NCBI GenBank assembly: GCA_947095535.1
Contig: OX352772.1
Coordinates: forward strand, 113,791,253-113,855,252
Source: Poecilobothrus nobilitatus
Lineage: Eukaryota; Arthropoda; Insecta; Diptera; Dolichopodidae
Direction: 5' to 3'
DNA length: 64,000 bases
Under the pieces are notes generated by a model. It made no database searches and was not told the DNA's origin. It saw nothing but the letters and a program-made list of their open reading frames with translations. Below are positions 14,401 to 28,189 of the stretch, piece by piece (position 1 is the stretch's first letter; every line of letters starts with the position of its first letter). Made by a program: the position numbers and the translations under genes.

Positions 14401-16256
14401 CTTATACATATTATATGATACATATGTATATACTTTACATGGGATTTTTATAAAAATGGAAAATTAATAAAAAAAATCAGAAAATTTTGGAAAAATATTG
14501 ATCTTGTAAGATGGCTGTACTGAATATTTATCATTTAAAAAGAAAAAAATGAAAGTTGGTTGGTAAATCATTGAGTAAAAGGGTTTAAATGTCTGTCATT
14601 TACAGATTAAATATTATGATATGTAAGAATTTATTTCGTTTAAAATATTCGAAATAAAAAAAAAAAAAAAATTAGAATAGAATCGACTTTGCAAACTAAA
14701 GACTTCTAAAGTTTAAGAACCGGCCACTCTACCACTGTACCAAACTTCTCACTGAATTTGGGATCTTTATATTCAATTATATTGTGAAATTTCTATTTCC
14801 CACCATGCAAACTATATTTTAAAATTTTATTTATGTTTTTAGAAAAAAAACAAGAAGCAAAAACAACAAAGCAAAATTTAAAATTCAACGGAATAAAAGA
14901 GCGTGGTTTTTGAATATGTATATTATAGGTATAGCTTATACATATTATATGATACATATGTATATACTTTACATGGGATTTTTATAAAAATGGAAAATTA
15001 ATAATAAAAATCAGAAAATTTTGGAAAAATATTGATCTTGTAAGATGGCTGTACTGAATATTTATCATTTAAAAAGAAAAAAATGAAAGTTGGTTGGTAA
15101 ATCATTGAGGAAAAGGGTTTTAAATGTCTGTCATTTACAGATTAAATATTATGATATGTAAGAATTTATTTCGTTTAAAATATTAGAAATAAAAAAAAAA
15201 AAATAGAATAGAATCGAACTTGCAAACTAAAGACTTCTAAACTTTAAGAAGCGGCCACTCTACCACTGTACCAATCTTCCCACTGAAGTTCGGATCTTTA
15301 TATTCAATTATATTGTGAAATTTCTATTTCCCACCATGCAAACTATATTTTAAAATTTTATTTATGTTTTTAGAAAAAAAACAAGAAGCAAAAACAACAA
15401 AGCAAAATTTAAAATTCAACGGAATAAAAGAGCGTGGTTTTTGAATATGTATATTATAGGTATAGCTTATACATATTATATGATACATATGTATATACTT
15501 TACATGGGATTTTTATAAAAATGGAAAATTAATAATAAAAATCAGAAAATTTTGGAAAAATATTGATCTTGTAAGATGGCTGTACTGAATATTTATCATT
15601 TAAAAAGAAAAAAATGAAAGTTGGTTGGTAAATCATTGAGGAAAAGGGTTTTAAATGTCTGTCATTTACAGATTAAATATTATGATATGTAAGAATTTAT
15701 TTCGTTTAAAATATTAGAAATAAAAAAAAAAAAATAGAATAGAATCGAACTTGCAAACTAAAGACTTCTAAACTTTAAGAAGCGGCCACTCTACCACTGT
15801 ACCAATCTTCCCACTGAAGTTCGGATCTTTATATTCAATTATATTGTGAAATTTCTATTTCCCACCATGCAAACTATATTTTAAAATTTTATTTATGTTT
15901 TTAGAAAAAAAACAAAAAGCAAAAACAACAAAGCAAAATTTAAAATTCAACGGAATAAAAGAGCGTCGTTTTTGAATATGTATATTATAGGTATAGCTTA
16001 TACATATTATATGATACATATGTATATACTTTACATGGGATTTTTATAAAAATGGAAAATTAATAAAAAAAATCAGAAAATTTTGGAAAAATATTGATCT
16101 TGTAAGATGGCTGTACTGAATATTTATCATTTAAAAAGAAAAAAATGAAAGTTGGTTGGTAAATCATTGAGTAAAAGGGTTTAAATGTCTGTCATTTACA
16201 GATTAAATATTATGATATGTAAGAATTTATTTCGTTTAAAATATTAGAAATAAAAA
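11480..16256. repeat. Nine-monomer higher-order block, copy 1 (period 4777 bp)
   Basis: Markers recur 4777 bp downstream: 'aagtataag' (near 11527/16304), 'actttccatg' (11784/16561), the 519-bp monomer lacking part of the A-rich stretch (12252/17029), and the open-frame variant (13194/17971). The landmark intervals 535, 519, 529, 534, 531 repeat in order from 11717 and 16494. Boundaries are approximate; the copy-2 left junction lies between about 16190 and 16298. Confidence 0.85.
13770..15860. repeat. Recent single-monomer amplification within the nine-mer block
   Basis: A distinctive monomer with 'caagaagc', 'gcgtggttt' and 'tgaggaaaag' occurs at landmarks 13834, 14899 and 15430. The last two are adjacent and look identical, and the first is two monomers upstream. 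The same form appears at 18611, and close relatives at 22346 and 22880. Confidence 0.8.
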
Positions 16257-19141
16257 AAAAAAAAAAATAGAATAGAATCGAACTTGCAAACTAAAGACTT
16301 CTAAAGTATAAGAACCGGCCACTCTACCACTGTACCAAACTTCCCACTGAAGTTCGGATCTTTATATTCAATTATATTGTGAAATTTCTATTTCCCACCA
16401 TGCAAACTATATTTTAAAATTTTATTTATGTTTTTAGAAAAAAAACAAAAAGGAAAAACAACAAAGCAAAATTTAAAATTCAACGGAATAAAAGAGCGTC
16501 GTTTTTGAATATGTATATTATAGGTATAGCTTATACATATTATATGATACATATGTATATACTTTCCATGGGATTTTTATAAAAATGGAAAATTAATAAT
16601 AAAAATCAGAAAATTTTGGAAAAATATTGATCTTGCAAGATGGCTGTACTGAATATTTATCATTTAAAAAGAAAAAAATGAAAGTTGGTTGGTAAATCAT
16701 TGAGTAAAGGGGTTTTAAATGTGTGTCATTTACAGATTAAATATTATGATATGTAAGAATTTATTTCGTTTAAAATATTAGAAATACAAAAAAAAAAAAA
16801 AATAGAATAGAATCGAACTTGCAAACTAAAGACTTCTAAAGTTTAAGAAGCGGCCCCTCTACCACTGTACCAAACTTCCCACTGAAGTTCGGATCTCTAT
16901 ATTCAATTATATTGTGAAATTTCTATTTCCCACCATGCAAACTATATTTTAAAATTTTATTTATGTTTTTAGAAAAAAAACAAAAAGCAAAAACAACAAA
17001 GCAAAATTTAAAATTCAACGGAATAAAAGAGCGTCGTTTTTGAATATGTATATTATAGGTATAGCTTATACATATTATATGATACATATGTATATACTTT
17101 ACATGGGATTTTTATAAAAATGGAAAATTAATAAAAAAAATCAGAAAATTTTGGAAAAATATTGATCTTGTAAGATGGCTGTACTGAATATATATCATTT
17201 AAAAAGAAAAAAATGAAAGTTGGTTGGTAAATCATTGAGTAAAACGGTTTTAAATGTCTGTCATTTACAGATAAAATATTATGATATGTAAGAATTTATT
17301 TCGTTTAAAATATTAGAAATAAAAAAAAAAAAAATAGAATAGAATCGAACTTGCAAACTAAAGACTTCTAAAGTTTAAGAACCGGCCACTCTAACACATT
17401 ACCAAACATTCCACTGAAGTTCGGATCTTTATATTCAATTATATTGTGAAATTTCTATTTCCCACCATGTAAACTATATTTTAAAATTTTATTTATGTTT
17501 TTAGAAAAAAAACAACAAAGCAAAATTTAAAATTCAACGGAATAAAAGAGCGTCGTTTTTGAATATGTATATTATAGGTATAGATTATACATATTATATT
17601 ATAAATATGTATATACTTTACATGGGATTTTTATAAAAATGGAAAATTAATAATAAAAATTAGAAAATTTTGGAAAAATATTGATCTTGTAAGATGGCTG
17701 TACTGAATATTTATCATTTAAAAAGAAAAAAATGAAAGTTGGTTGATAAATCATTGAGTAAAAGGGTTTTAAATGTCTGTCATTTACAGATTAAATATTA
17801 TGATATGTAAGAATTTATTTCGTTTAAATTATTAGATATAAAAAAAAAAATAGAATAGAATCGCACTTGCAAACTAAAGAATTCTAAAGTTTAAGAAGCG
17901 GCCACTCTACCACTGTACCAAACTTCTCACTGAATTTCGGATCTTTATATTCAATTATATTGTGAAATTTCTATTTCCCACCATGCAAACTATATTTTAA
18001 AATTTTATTTATGTTTTTAGAAAAAAAACAAAAAGCAAAAACAACAAAGCAAAATTTAAAATTCAACGGAATAAAAGAGCGTCGTTTTTGAATATGTATA
18101 TTATAGGTATAGATTATACATATTATATGATACATATGTATATACTTTACATGGGATTTATATAAAAATGGAAAATTAATAATAAAAATCAGAAAATTTT
18201 GGAAAAATATTGATCTTGTAAGATGGCTGTACTGAATATTTATCATTAAAAAAGAAAAAAATTAAAGTTGGTTGGTAAATCATTGAGTAAAAGGATTTTA
18301 AATGTCTGTCATTTACAGATTAAATATTATGATATGTAAGAATTTATTTCGTTTAAAATATTAGAAATAAAAATAAAAAAAAAATAGAATAGATTCGAAC
18401 TTGGAAACTAAAGACTTCTAAAGTTTAAGAACCGGCCACTCTACCACTGTACCAAACTTCCCACTGAAGTTCGGATCTTTATATTCAATTATATTGTGAA
18501 ATTTCTATTTCCCACCATGCAAACTATATTTTAAAATTTTATTTATGTTTTTAGAAAAAAAACAAGAAGCAAAAACAACAAAGCAAAATTTAAAATTCAA
18601 CGGAATAAAAGAGCGTGGTTTTTGAATATGTATATTATAGGTATAGCTTATACATATTATATGATACATATGTATATACTTTACATGGGATTTTTATAAA
18701 AATGGAAAATTAATAATAAAAATCAGAAAATTTTGGAAAAATATTGATCTTGTAAGATGGCTGTACTGAATATTTATCATTTAAAAAGAAAAAAATGAAA
18801 GTTGGTTGGTAAATCATTGAGGAAAAGGGTTTTAAATGTCTGTCATTTACAGATTAAATATTATGATATGTAAGAATTTATTTCGTTTAAAATATTAGAA
18901 ATAAAAAAAAAAAAATAGAATAGAATCGAACTTGCAAACTAAAGACTTCTAAATTTTAAGAAGCGGCCACTCTACCACTGTACCAATCTTCCCACTGAAG
19001 TTCGGATCTTTATATTCAATTATATTGTGAAATTTCTATTTCCCACCATGCAAACTATATTTTAAAATTTTATTTATGTTTTTAGAAAAAAAACAAAAAG
19101 CAAAAACAACAAAGCAAAATTTAAAATTCAACGGAATAAAA
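16257..19141. repeat. Nine-monomer higher-order block, partial copy 2
   Basis: It matches 11.48-14.3 kb for about five monomers at an offset of 4777 bp, then departs near 19.0 kb, where for example 'atgtaaac' at 14271 corresponds to 'atgcaaac' at 19048. Confidence 0.8.
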
Positions 19142-22100
19142 GAGCGTCGTTTTTGAATATGTATATTATAGGTATAGCTTATACATATTATATGATACAT
19201 ATGTATATACTTTACATGGGATTTTTATAAAAATGGAAAATTAATAATAAAAATCAGAAAATTTTGGAAAAATATTGATCTTGTAAGATGGCTGTACTGA
19301 ATATTTATCATTTAAAAAGAAATAAATGAAAGTTGGTTGGTAAATCATTGAGTAAAAGGGTTTAAATGTCTGTCATTTACAGATTAAATATTATGATATG
19401 TAAGAATTTATTTCGTTTAAAATATTCGAAATAAAAAAAAAAAAAAAATTAGAATAGAATCGACTTTGCAAACTAAAGACTTCTAAAGTTTAAGAACCGG
19501 CCACTCTACCACTGTACCAAACTTCTCACTGAATTTGGGATCTTTATATTCAATTATATTGTGAAATTTCTATATCCCACCATGCAAACTATATTTTAAA
19601 ATTTTATTTATGTTTTTAGAAAAAAAACAAAAAGCAAAAACAACAAAGCAAAATTTAAAATTCAACGGAATAAAAGAGCGTCGTTTTTGAATATGTATAT
19701 TATAGGTATAGATTATACATATTATATGATACATATGTATATACTTTACATGGGATTTATATAAAAATGGAAAATTAATAATAGAAATCAGAAAATTTTG
19801 GAAAAATATTGATATTGTAAGATGGCTGTACTGAATATTTATCATTTAAAAAGAAAAAAATGAAAGTTGGTTGGTAAATCATTGAGCAAAAGGATTTTAA
19901 ATGTCTGTCATTTACAGATTAAATATTATGATATGTAAGAATTTATTTCGTTTAAAATATTAGAAATAAAAATAAAAAAAAAATAGAATAGATTCGAACT
20001 TGGAAACTAAAGACTTCTAAAGTTTAAGAACCGGCTACTCTACCACTGTACCAAACTTCCCACTGAAGTTCGGATCTTTATATTCAATTATATTGTGAAA
20101 TTTCTATTTCCCACCATGCAAACTATATTTTAAAATTTTATTTATGTTTTTAGAAAAAAACAAAAAGCAAAAACAACAAAACAAAATTGAAAATTCAACG
20201 GAATAAAAGAGCATCGTTTTTGAATATGTATATTATAGGTATAGCTTATACATATTATATGATACATATGTATATACTTTACATGGGATTTTTATAAAAA
20301 TGGAAAATTAATAATAAAAATCAGAAAATTTTGGAAAAATATTAATCTTGTAAGATGGCTGTACTGAATATTTATCATTTAAAAAGAAAAAAATGAAGGT
20401 TGGTTGGTAAATCATTGAGTAAAAGGGTTTTAAATGTCTGTCATTTACAGATTAAATATTATGATATGTAAGAATTTATTTAGTTTAAAATATTAGAAAT
20501 AAAAAAAAAAAAATAGAATAGAATCGAACTTGCAAACTAAAGACTTCTAAAGTTTAAGAAGCGGCCACTCTACCACTGTACCAATCTTCCCACTGAAGTT
20601 CGGATCTTTATATTCAATTATATTGTGAAATTTCTATTTCCCACCATGCAAACTATATTTTAAAATTTTATTTAAGTTTTTAGAAAAAAAACAAAAAGCA
20701 AAAACAACAAAGCAAAATTTAAAATTCAACGGAATAAAAGAGCGTCGTTTTTGAATATGTATATTATAGGTAGAGCTTATACATATTATATGATACATAT
20801 GTATATACTTTACATGGGATTTTTATAAAAATAGAAAATTAATAAAAAAAATCAGAAAATTTTGGCAAAATATTGATCTTGTAAGATGGCTGTACTGAAT
20901 ATTTATCATTTAAAAAGAAAAAAATGAAAGTTGGTTGGTAAATCATTGAGTAAAAGGGTTTTAAATGTCTGTCATTTACAGATTAAATATTATGATATGT
21001 AAGAATTTATTTCGTTTAAAATATTCGAAATAAAAAAAAAAAAAAAAAATAGAATAGAATCGACTTTGCAAACTAAAGACTTCTAAAGTTTAAGAACCGG
21101 CCACTGTACCACTGTACCAAACTTCTCACTGAATTTCGGATCTTTATATTCAATTATATTGTGAAATTTCTATTTCCTACCATGCCAACTATTTTTTAAA
21201 ATTTTATTTATTTTTGTTTTTAGAAAAAAACAAAAAGCAAAAACAACAAAGCAAAATTTAAAATTCAACGGAATAAAAGAGCGTCGTTTTTGAATATGTA
21301 TATTATAGGTATAGCTTATACATATTATATGATACATATGTATATACTTTACATGGGATTTTTATAAAAATGGAAAATTAATAATAAAAATCAGAAAATT
21401 TTGGAAAAATATTGATCTTGTAAGATGGCTGTACTGAATATTTATCATTTAAAAAGAAAAAAATGAAAGTTGGTTGGTAAATCATTGAGTAAAAGGGTTT
21501 TAAATGTCTGTCATTTACAGATTAAATATTATAATATGTAAGAATTTATATCGTTTAAAATATTAGAAATAAAAATAAAAAAATAGAATAGAATCGAACT
21601 TGCAAACTAAAGACTTCTAAAGTTTAAGAACCGGCCACTCTACCACTGTACCAAACTTCCCACTGAAGTTCGGATCTTTATATTCAATTATATTGTGAAA
21701 TTTCTATTTCCCACCATGCAAACTATATTTTAAAATTTTATTTATGTTTTTAGAAAAAAAACAAAAAGCAAAAACAACAAAGCAAAATTTAAAATTAAAC
21801 GGAATAAAAGAGCGTCGTTTTTGAATATGTATATTATAGGTATAGCTTATACATATTATATGATACATATGTATATACTTTACATGGGATTTTTATAAAA
21901 ATGGAAAATTAATAAAAAAAATCAGAAAATTTTGGAAAAATATTGATCTTGTGAGATGGCTGTACTGAATATTTATCATTTAAAAAGAAAAAATGAAAGT
22001 TTGTTGGTAAATCATTGAGTAAAAGGGTTTTAAATTTCTGTCATTTACAGATTAAATATTATGATATGTAAGAATTTATTTTGTTTAAAATATTCGAAAT

Positions 22101-22300
22101 AAAAAAAAAAAAAAAAAAATAGTATAGAATCGACTTTGCAAACTAAAGACTTCTAAAGTTTAAGAACCGGCCACTCTACCACTGTACCAAACTTCTCACT
22201 GAATTTCGGATTTTTATATTCAATTATATTGTGAAATTTCTATTTCCCACCATGCAAACTATATTTTAAAATTTTATTTATGTTTTTAGAAAAAAAACAA
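19142..22300. repeat. Higher-order block A (eight monomers from block B)
   Basis: Several markers recur 4269 bp downstream: 'gaatttggga' (near 19530/23799), the 'taatagaaatcag' form, and 'ccggctactc' (20031/24300). Further right the offset falls to 3720 bp (the 'aattaaacgg' marker at 21791/25511), so block B has lost one monomer between those points. Confidence 0.8.
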
Positions 22301-23410
22301 AAAGCAAAAACAACAAAGCAAAATTTAAAATTCAACGGAATAAAAGAGCGTGGTTTTTGAATATGTATATTATAGGTATAGCTTATACATATTATATGAT
22401 ACATATGTATATACTTTACATGGGATTTTTATAAAAATGGAAAATTAATAATAAAAATCAGAAAATTTTGGAAAAATATTGATCTAGTAAGATGGCTGTA
22501 CTGAATATTTATCATTTAAAAAGAAAAAAATGAAAGTTGGTTGGTAAATCATTGAGGAAAAGGGTTTTAAATGTCTGTCATTTACAGATTAAATATTATG
22601 ATATGTAAGAATTTATTTCGTTTAAAATATTAGAAATAAAAATAAAAAAAAAATAGAATAGATTCGAACTTGGAAACTAAAGACTTCTAAAGTTTAAGAA
22701 CCGGCCACTCTACCACTGTACCAAACTTCCCACTGAAGTTCGGATCTTTATATTCAATTATATTGTGAAATTTCTATTTCCCACCATGCAAACTATATTT
22801 TAAAATTTTATTTATGTTTTTAAAAAAAAAACAAAAAGCAAAAACAACAAAGCAAAATTTAAAATTCAACGGAATAAAAGAGCGTGGTTTTTGAATATGT
22901 ATATTATAGGAATAGCTTATACATATTATATGATACATATGTATATACTTTACATGGGATTTTTATAAAAATGGAAAATTAATAATAAAAATCAGAAAAT
23001 TTTGGAAAAATATTGATCTTGTAAGATGGCTGTACTGAATATTTATCATTTAAAAAGAAAAAAATGAAAGTTGGTTGGTAAATCATTGAGGAAAAGGGTT
23101 TTAAATGTCTATCATTTACAGATTAAATATTATGATATGTAAGAATTTATTTCGTTTAAAATATTAGAAATAAAAAAAAAAAAATAGAATAGAATCGAAC
23201 TTGCAAACTAAAGACTTCTAAACTTTAAGAAGCGGCCACTCTACCACTGTACCAATCTTCCCACTGAAGTTCGGATCTTTATATTCAATTATATTGTGAA
23301 ATTTCTATTTCCCACCATGCAAACTATATTTTAAAATTTTATTTATGTTTTTAGAAAAAAAACAAAAAGCAAAAACAACAAAGCAAAATTTAAAATTCAA
23401 CGGAATAAAA

Positions 23411-26064
23411 GAGCGTCGTTTTTGAATATGTATATTATAGGTATAGCTTATACATATTATATGATACATATGTATATACTTTACATGGGATTTTTATAAA
23501 AATGGAAAATTAAAAAAAAAAAACAGAAAATTTTGGAAAAATATTGATCTTGTAAGATGGCTGTACTGAATATTTATCATTTAAAAAGAAAAAAATGAAA
23601 GTTGGTTGGTAAATCATTGAGTAAAAGGGTTTAAATGTCTGTCATTTACAGATTAAATATTATGACATGTAAGAATTTATTTCGTTTAAAATATTCGAAA
23701 TAAAAAAAAAAAAAAAATTAGAATAGAATCGACTTTGCAAACTAAAGACTTCTAAAGTTTAAGAACCGGCCACTCTACCACTGTACCAAACTTCTCACTG
23801 AATTTGGGATCTTTATATTCAATTATATTGTGAAATTTCTATTTCCCACCATGCAAACTATATTTTAAAATTTTATTTATGTTTTTAGAAAAAAAACAAA
23901 AAGCAAAAACAACAAAGCAAAATTTAAAATTCAACGGAATAAAAGAGCGTCGTTTTTGAATATGTATATTATAGGTATAGATTATACATATTATATGATA
24001 CATATGTATATACTTTACATGGGATTTATATAAAAATGGAAAATTAATAATAGAAATCAGAAAATTTTGGAAAAATATTGATCTTGTAAGATGGCTGTAC
24101 TGAATATTTATCATTTAAAAAGATAAAAATGAAAGTTGGTTGATAAATCATTGAGTAAAAGGATTTTAAATGTCTGTCATTTACAGATTAAATATTATGA
24201 TATGTAAGAATTTATTTCTTTTAAAATATTAGAAATAAAAATAAAAAAAAAATAGAATAAATTCGAACTTGGAAACTAAAGACTTCTAAAGTTTAAGAAC
24301 CGGCTACTCTACCACTGTACCAAACTTCCCACTGAAGTTCGGATCTTTATATTCAATTATATTGTGAAATTTCTATTTCCCACCATGCAAACTATATTTT
24401 AAAATTTTATTTATGTTTTTAGAAAAAAAACAACAAAGCAAAATTTAAAATTCAACGGAATAAAAGAGCGTCGTTTTTGAATATGTATATTATAGGTATA
24501 GCTTATACATATTATATGATACATATGTATATACTTTACATGGGATTTTTATAAAAATGGAAAATTAATAATAAAAATCAGAAAATTTTGGAAAAATATT
24601 AATCTTGTAAGATGGCTGTACTGAATATTTATCATTTAAAAAGAAAAAAATGAAGGTTGGTTGGTAAATCATTGAGTAAAAGGGTTTTAAATGTCTGTCA
24701 TTTACAGATTAAATATTATGATATGTAAGAATTTATTTCGTTTAACATATTAGAAATAAAAAAAAAAATAGAATAGAATCGAACTTGCAAACTAAAGACT
24801 TCTAAAGTTTAAGAAGCGGCCACTCTACCACTGTACCAAACTTCCCACTGAAGTTCCGATCTTTATATTCAATTATATTGTGAAATTTCTATTTCCCACC
24901 ATGCAAACTATATTTTAAAATTTTATTTAAGTTTTTAGAAAAAAACAAAAAGCAAAAACAACAAAGCAAAATTTAAAATTCAACGGAATAAAAGAGCGTC
25001 GTTTTTGAATATGTATATTATAGGTATAGCTTATTCATATTATATGATACATATGTATATACTTTACATGGGATTTTTATAAAAATAGAAAATTAATAAA
25101 AAAAATCAGAAAATTTTGCAAAAATATTGATCTTGTAAGATGGCTGTACTGAATATTTATCATTTAAAAAGAAAAAAATGAAAGTTGGTTGGTAAATCAT
25201 TGAGTAAAAGGGTTTTAAATGTCTGTCATTTACAGATTAAATATTATGATATGTAAGAATTTATTTCGTTTAAAATATTCGAAATAAAAAAAAAAAAAAA
25301 AAATAGAATATAATCGACTTTGCAAACTAAAGACTTCTAAAGTTTAAGAACCGGCCACTCTACCACTGTACCAAACTTCCCACTGAAGTTCGGATCTTTA
25401 TATTCAATTATATTGTGAAATTTCTATTTCCCACAATGCAAACTATATTTTAAAATTTTATTTATGTTTTTAGAAAAAAAACAAAAAGCAAAAACAACAA
25501 AGCAAAATTTAAAATTAAACGGAATAAAAGAGCGTCGTTTTTGAATATGTATATTATAGGTATAGCTTATACATATTATATGATACATATGTATATACTT
25601 TACATGGGATTTTTATAAAAATGGAAAATTAATAAAAAAAATCAGAAAATTTTGGAAAAATATTGATCTTGTGAGATGGCTGTACTGAATATTTATCATT
25701 TAAAAAGAAAAAATGAAAGTTTGTTGGTAAATCATTGAGTAAAAGGGTTTTAAATTTCTATCATTTACAGATTAAATATTATGATATGTAAGAATTTATT
25801 TTGTTTAAAATATTCGAAATAAAAAAAAAAAAAAAAAAATAGTATAGAATCGACTTTGCAAACTAAAGACTTCTAAAGTTTAAGAACCGGCCACTCTACC
25901 ACTGTACCAAACTTCTCACTGAATTTCGGATTTTTATATTCAATTATATTGTGAAATTTCTATTTCCCACCATGCAAACTATATTTTAAAATTTTATTTA
26001 TGTTTTTAGAAAAAAACAAAAAGCAAAAACAACAAAGCAAAATTTAAAATTCAACGGAATAAAA
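23411..26064. repeat. Higher-order block B
   Basis: It is a counterpart of 19.1-22.3 kb, with one monomer fewer and a short loss of the 'aaaaagcaaaa' stretch near 24430. The 'gtgagatgg' and 'gaaagtttgttgg' markers of 21.95-22.0 kb recur at 25.67-25.72 kb. Confidence 0.78.
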
Positions 26065-28189
26065 GAGCGTCGTTTTTGAATATGTATATTATAGGTATAG
26101 ATTATACATATTATATGATACATATGTATATACTTTACATGGGATTTTTATAAAAATGGAAAATTAATAATAAAAATCAGAAAATTTTGGAAAAATATTG
26201 ATCTCTTAAGATGGCTGTACTGAATATTTATCATTTAAAAAGAAAAAAATGAAAGTTGGTTGGTAAATCATTGAGTAAAAGGATTTTAAATGTCTGTCAT
26301 TTACAGATTAAATATTATGATATGTAAGAATTTATTTCGTTTAAAATATGAGAAATAAAAAAAAAAATAGAATAGACTCGCACTTGCAAACTAAAGACTT
26401 CTAAAGTTTAAGAAGCGGCCACTCTACCACTACACCAAACTTCCCACTGAAGTTCGGATGTTTATATTCAATTATATTGTGAAATTTCTATTTCCCACCA
26501 TGCAAACCATATTTTAAAATTTTATTTATGTTTTTAGAAAAAAAATAAAAAGCAAAATCAACAAAGCAAAATGTAAAATTTAACGGAATAAAAGAGCGTC
26601 GTTTTTGAATATGTATACTATAGGTATAGATTATACATATTATATGATACATATGTATATACTTTCCATGGGATTTTTATAAAAATGGAAAATTAATAAT
26701 AAAAATCAGAACATTTTGGAAAAATATTGACCTTGTAAGATGGCTGTACTGAATATTTATCATTTAAAAAGAAAAAAATGAAAGTTGGTTGGTAAATCAT
26801 TGAGTACAAGGGTTTTAAATGTCTGTCATTTACAGATTAAATATTATGATATGTAAGAATTTATTTCGTTTAAAATATTAGAAATACAAAAAAAAAAACA
26901 AATAGAATAGAATCGAACTTGCAAACTAAAGAGTTCTAAAGTTTAAGAAGCGGCCACTCTACCACTGCACCAAACTTTCCACTGAAGTTCGGATCTTTAT
27001 ATTCAATTATATTGTGAAATTTGTATTTCCCATCATGCAAACTATATTTTAAAATTTTATTTATGTTTTTAGAAAAAAAAAAAAAAGCAAAAACAACAAA
27101 GCAAAATTTAAAATTCAACGGAATAAAAGAGCGTCGTTTTTGAATATGTATATTATAGGTATAGATTATACATATTATATGATACATATGTATATACTTT
27201 ACATGGGATTTTTATAAAAATGGAAAATTAATAATAAAAATCAGAAAATTTTGGAAAAATATTGATCTTGTAAGATGGCTGTACTGAATATTTATTATTT
27301 AAAAAGAAAAAAATGAAAGTTGGTTGGTAAATCATTGAGTAAAAGGGTTTTAAATGTCTGTCATTTACAGATTAAATATTATGATATGTAAGAATTTATT
27401 TAGTTTAAAATATTAGAAATTAAAAAAAAAAATAGAATAGAATCGAACTTGCAAACTAAAGACTTCGAAAGTTTAAGAACCGGCCACTCTACCACTGTAC
27501 CAAACATCCCACTGAAGTTCGGATCTTTATATTCAATTATATTGTGAAATTTGTATTTCCCATCATGCAAACTATATTTTAAAATTTTATTTATGTTTTT
27601 AGAAAAAAAACAAAAAGCAAAAACAACAAAGCAAAATTTAAAATTCAACGGAATAAAACAGCGTCGTTTTTGAATATGTATATTATAGGTATAGATTATA
27701 CATATTATATGATACATATGTATATACTTTACATGGGATTTTTATAAAAATGGAAAATTAATAATAAAAATCAGAAAATTTTGGAAAAATATTGATCTTG
27801 TAAGATGGCTGTACTGAATATTTATCATTTAAAAAGAAATAAATGAAAGTTGGTTGGTAAATCATTGAGTAAAAGGATTTTAAATGTCTGTCATTTACAG
27901 ATTAAATATTATGATATGTAAGAATTAATTTCGTTTAAAATATTAGAAATAAAAAAAAAAAAATAGAATAGAATCGAACTTGCAAACTAAAGACTTCTAA
28001 ACTTTAAGAAGCGGCCACTCTACCACTGTACCAATCTTCCCACTGAAGTTCGGATCTTTATATTCAATTATATTGTGAAATTTCTATTTCCCACCATGCA
28101 AACTATATTTTAAAATTTTATTTATGTTTTTAGAAAAAAAACAAAAAGCAAAAACAACAAAGCAAAATTTAAAATTCAACGGAATAAAA
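26065..28189. repeat. Mixed monomers resembling 36.6-38.8 kb
   Basis: Rare markers are shared with a segment about 10.05-10.59 kb downstream: 'acaaaaaaaaaaacaaatag' (near 26885/36939), 'cttcgaaag' (near 27464/38056), 'ataaaacagcg' (27659/38252) and 'aagaaataaa' near 27835/38428. The offsets are near multiples of the monomer (19 and 20 units). Confidence 0.7.
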
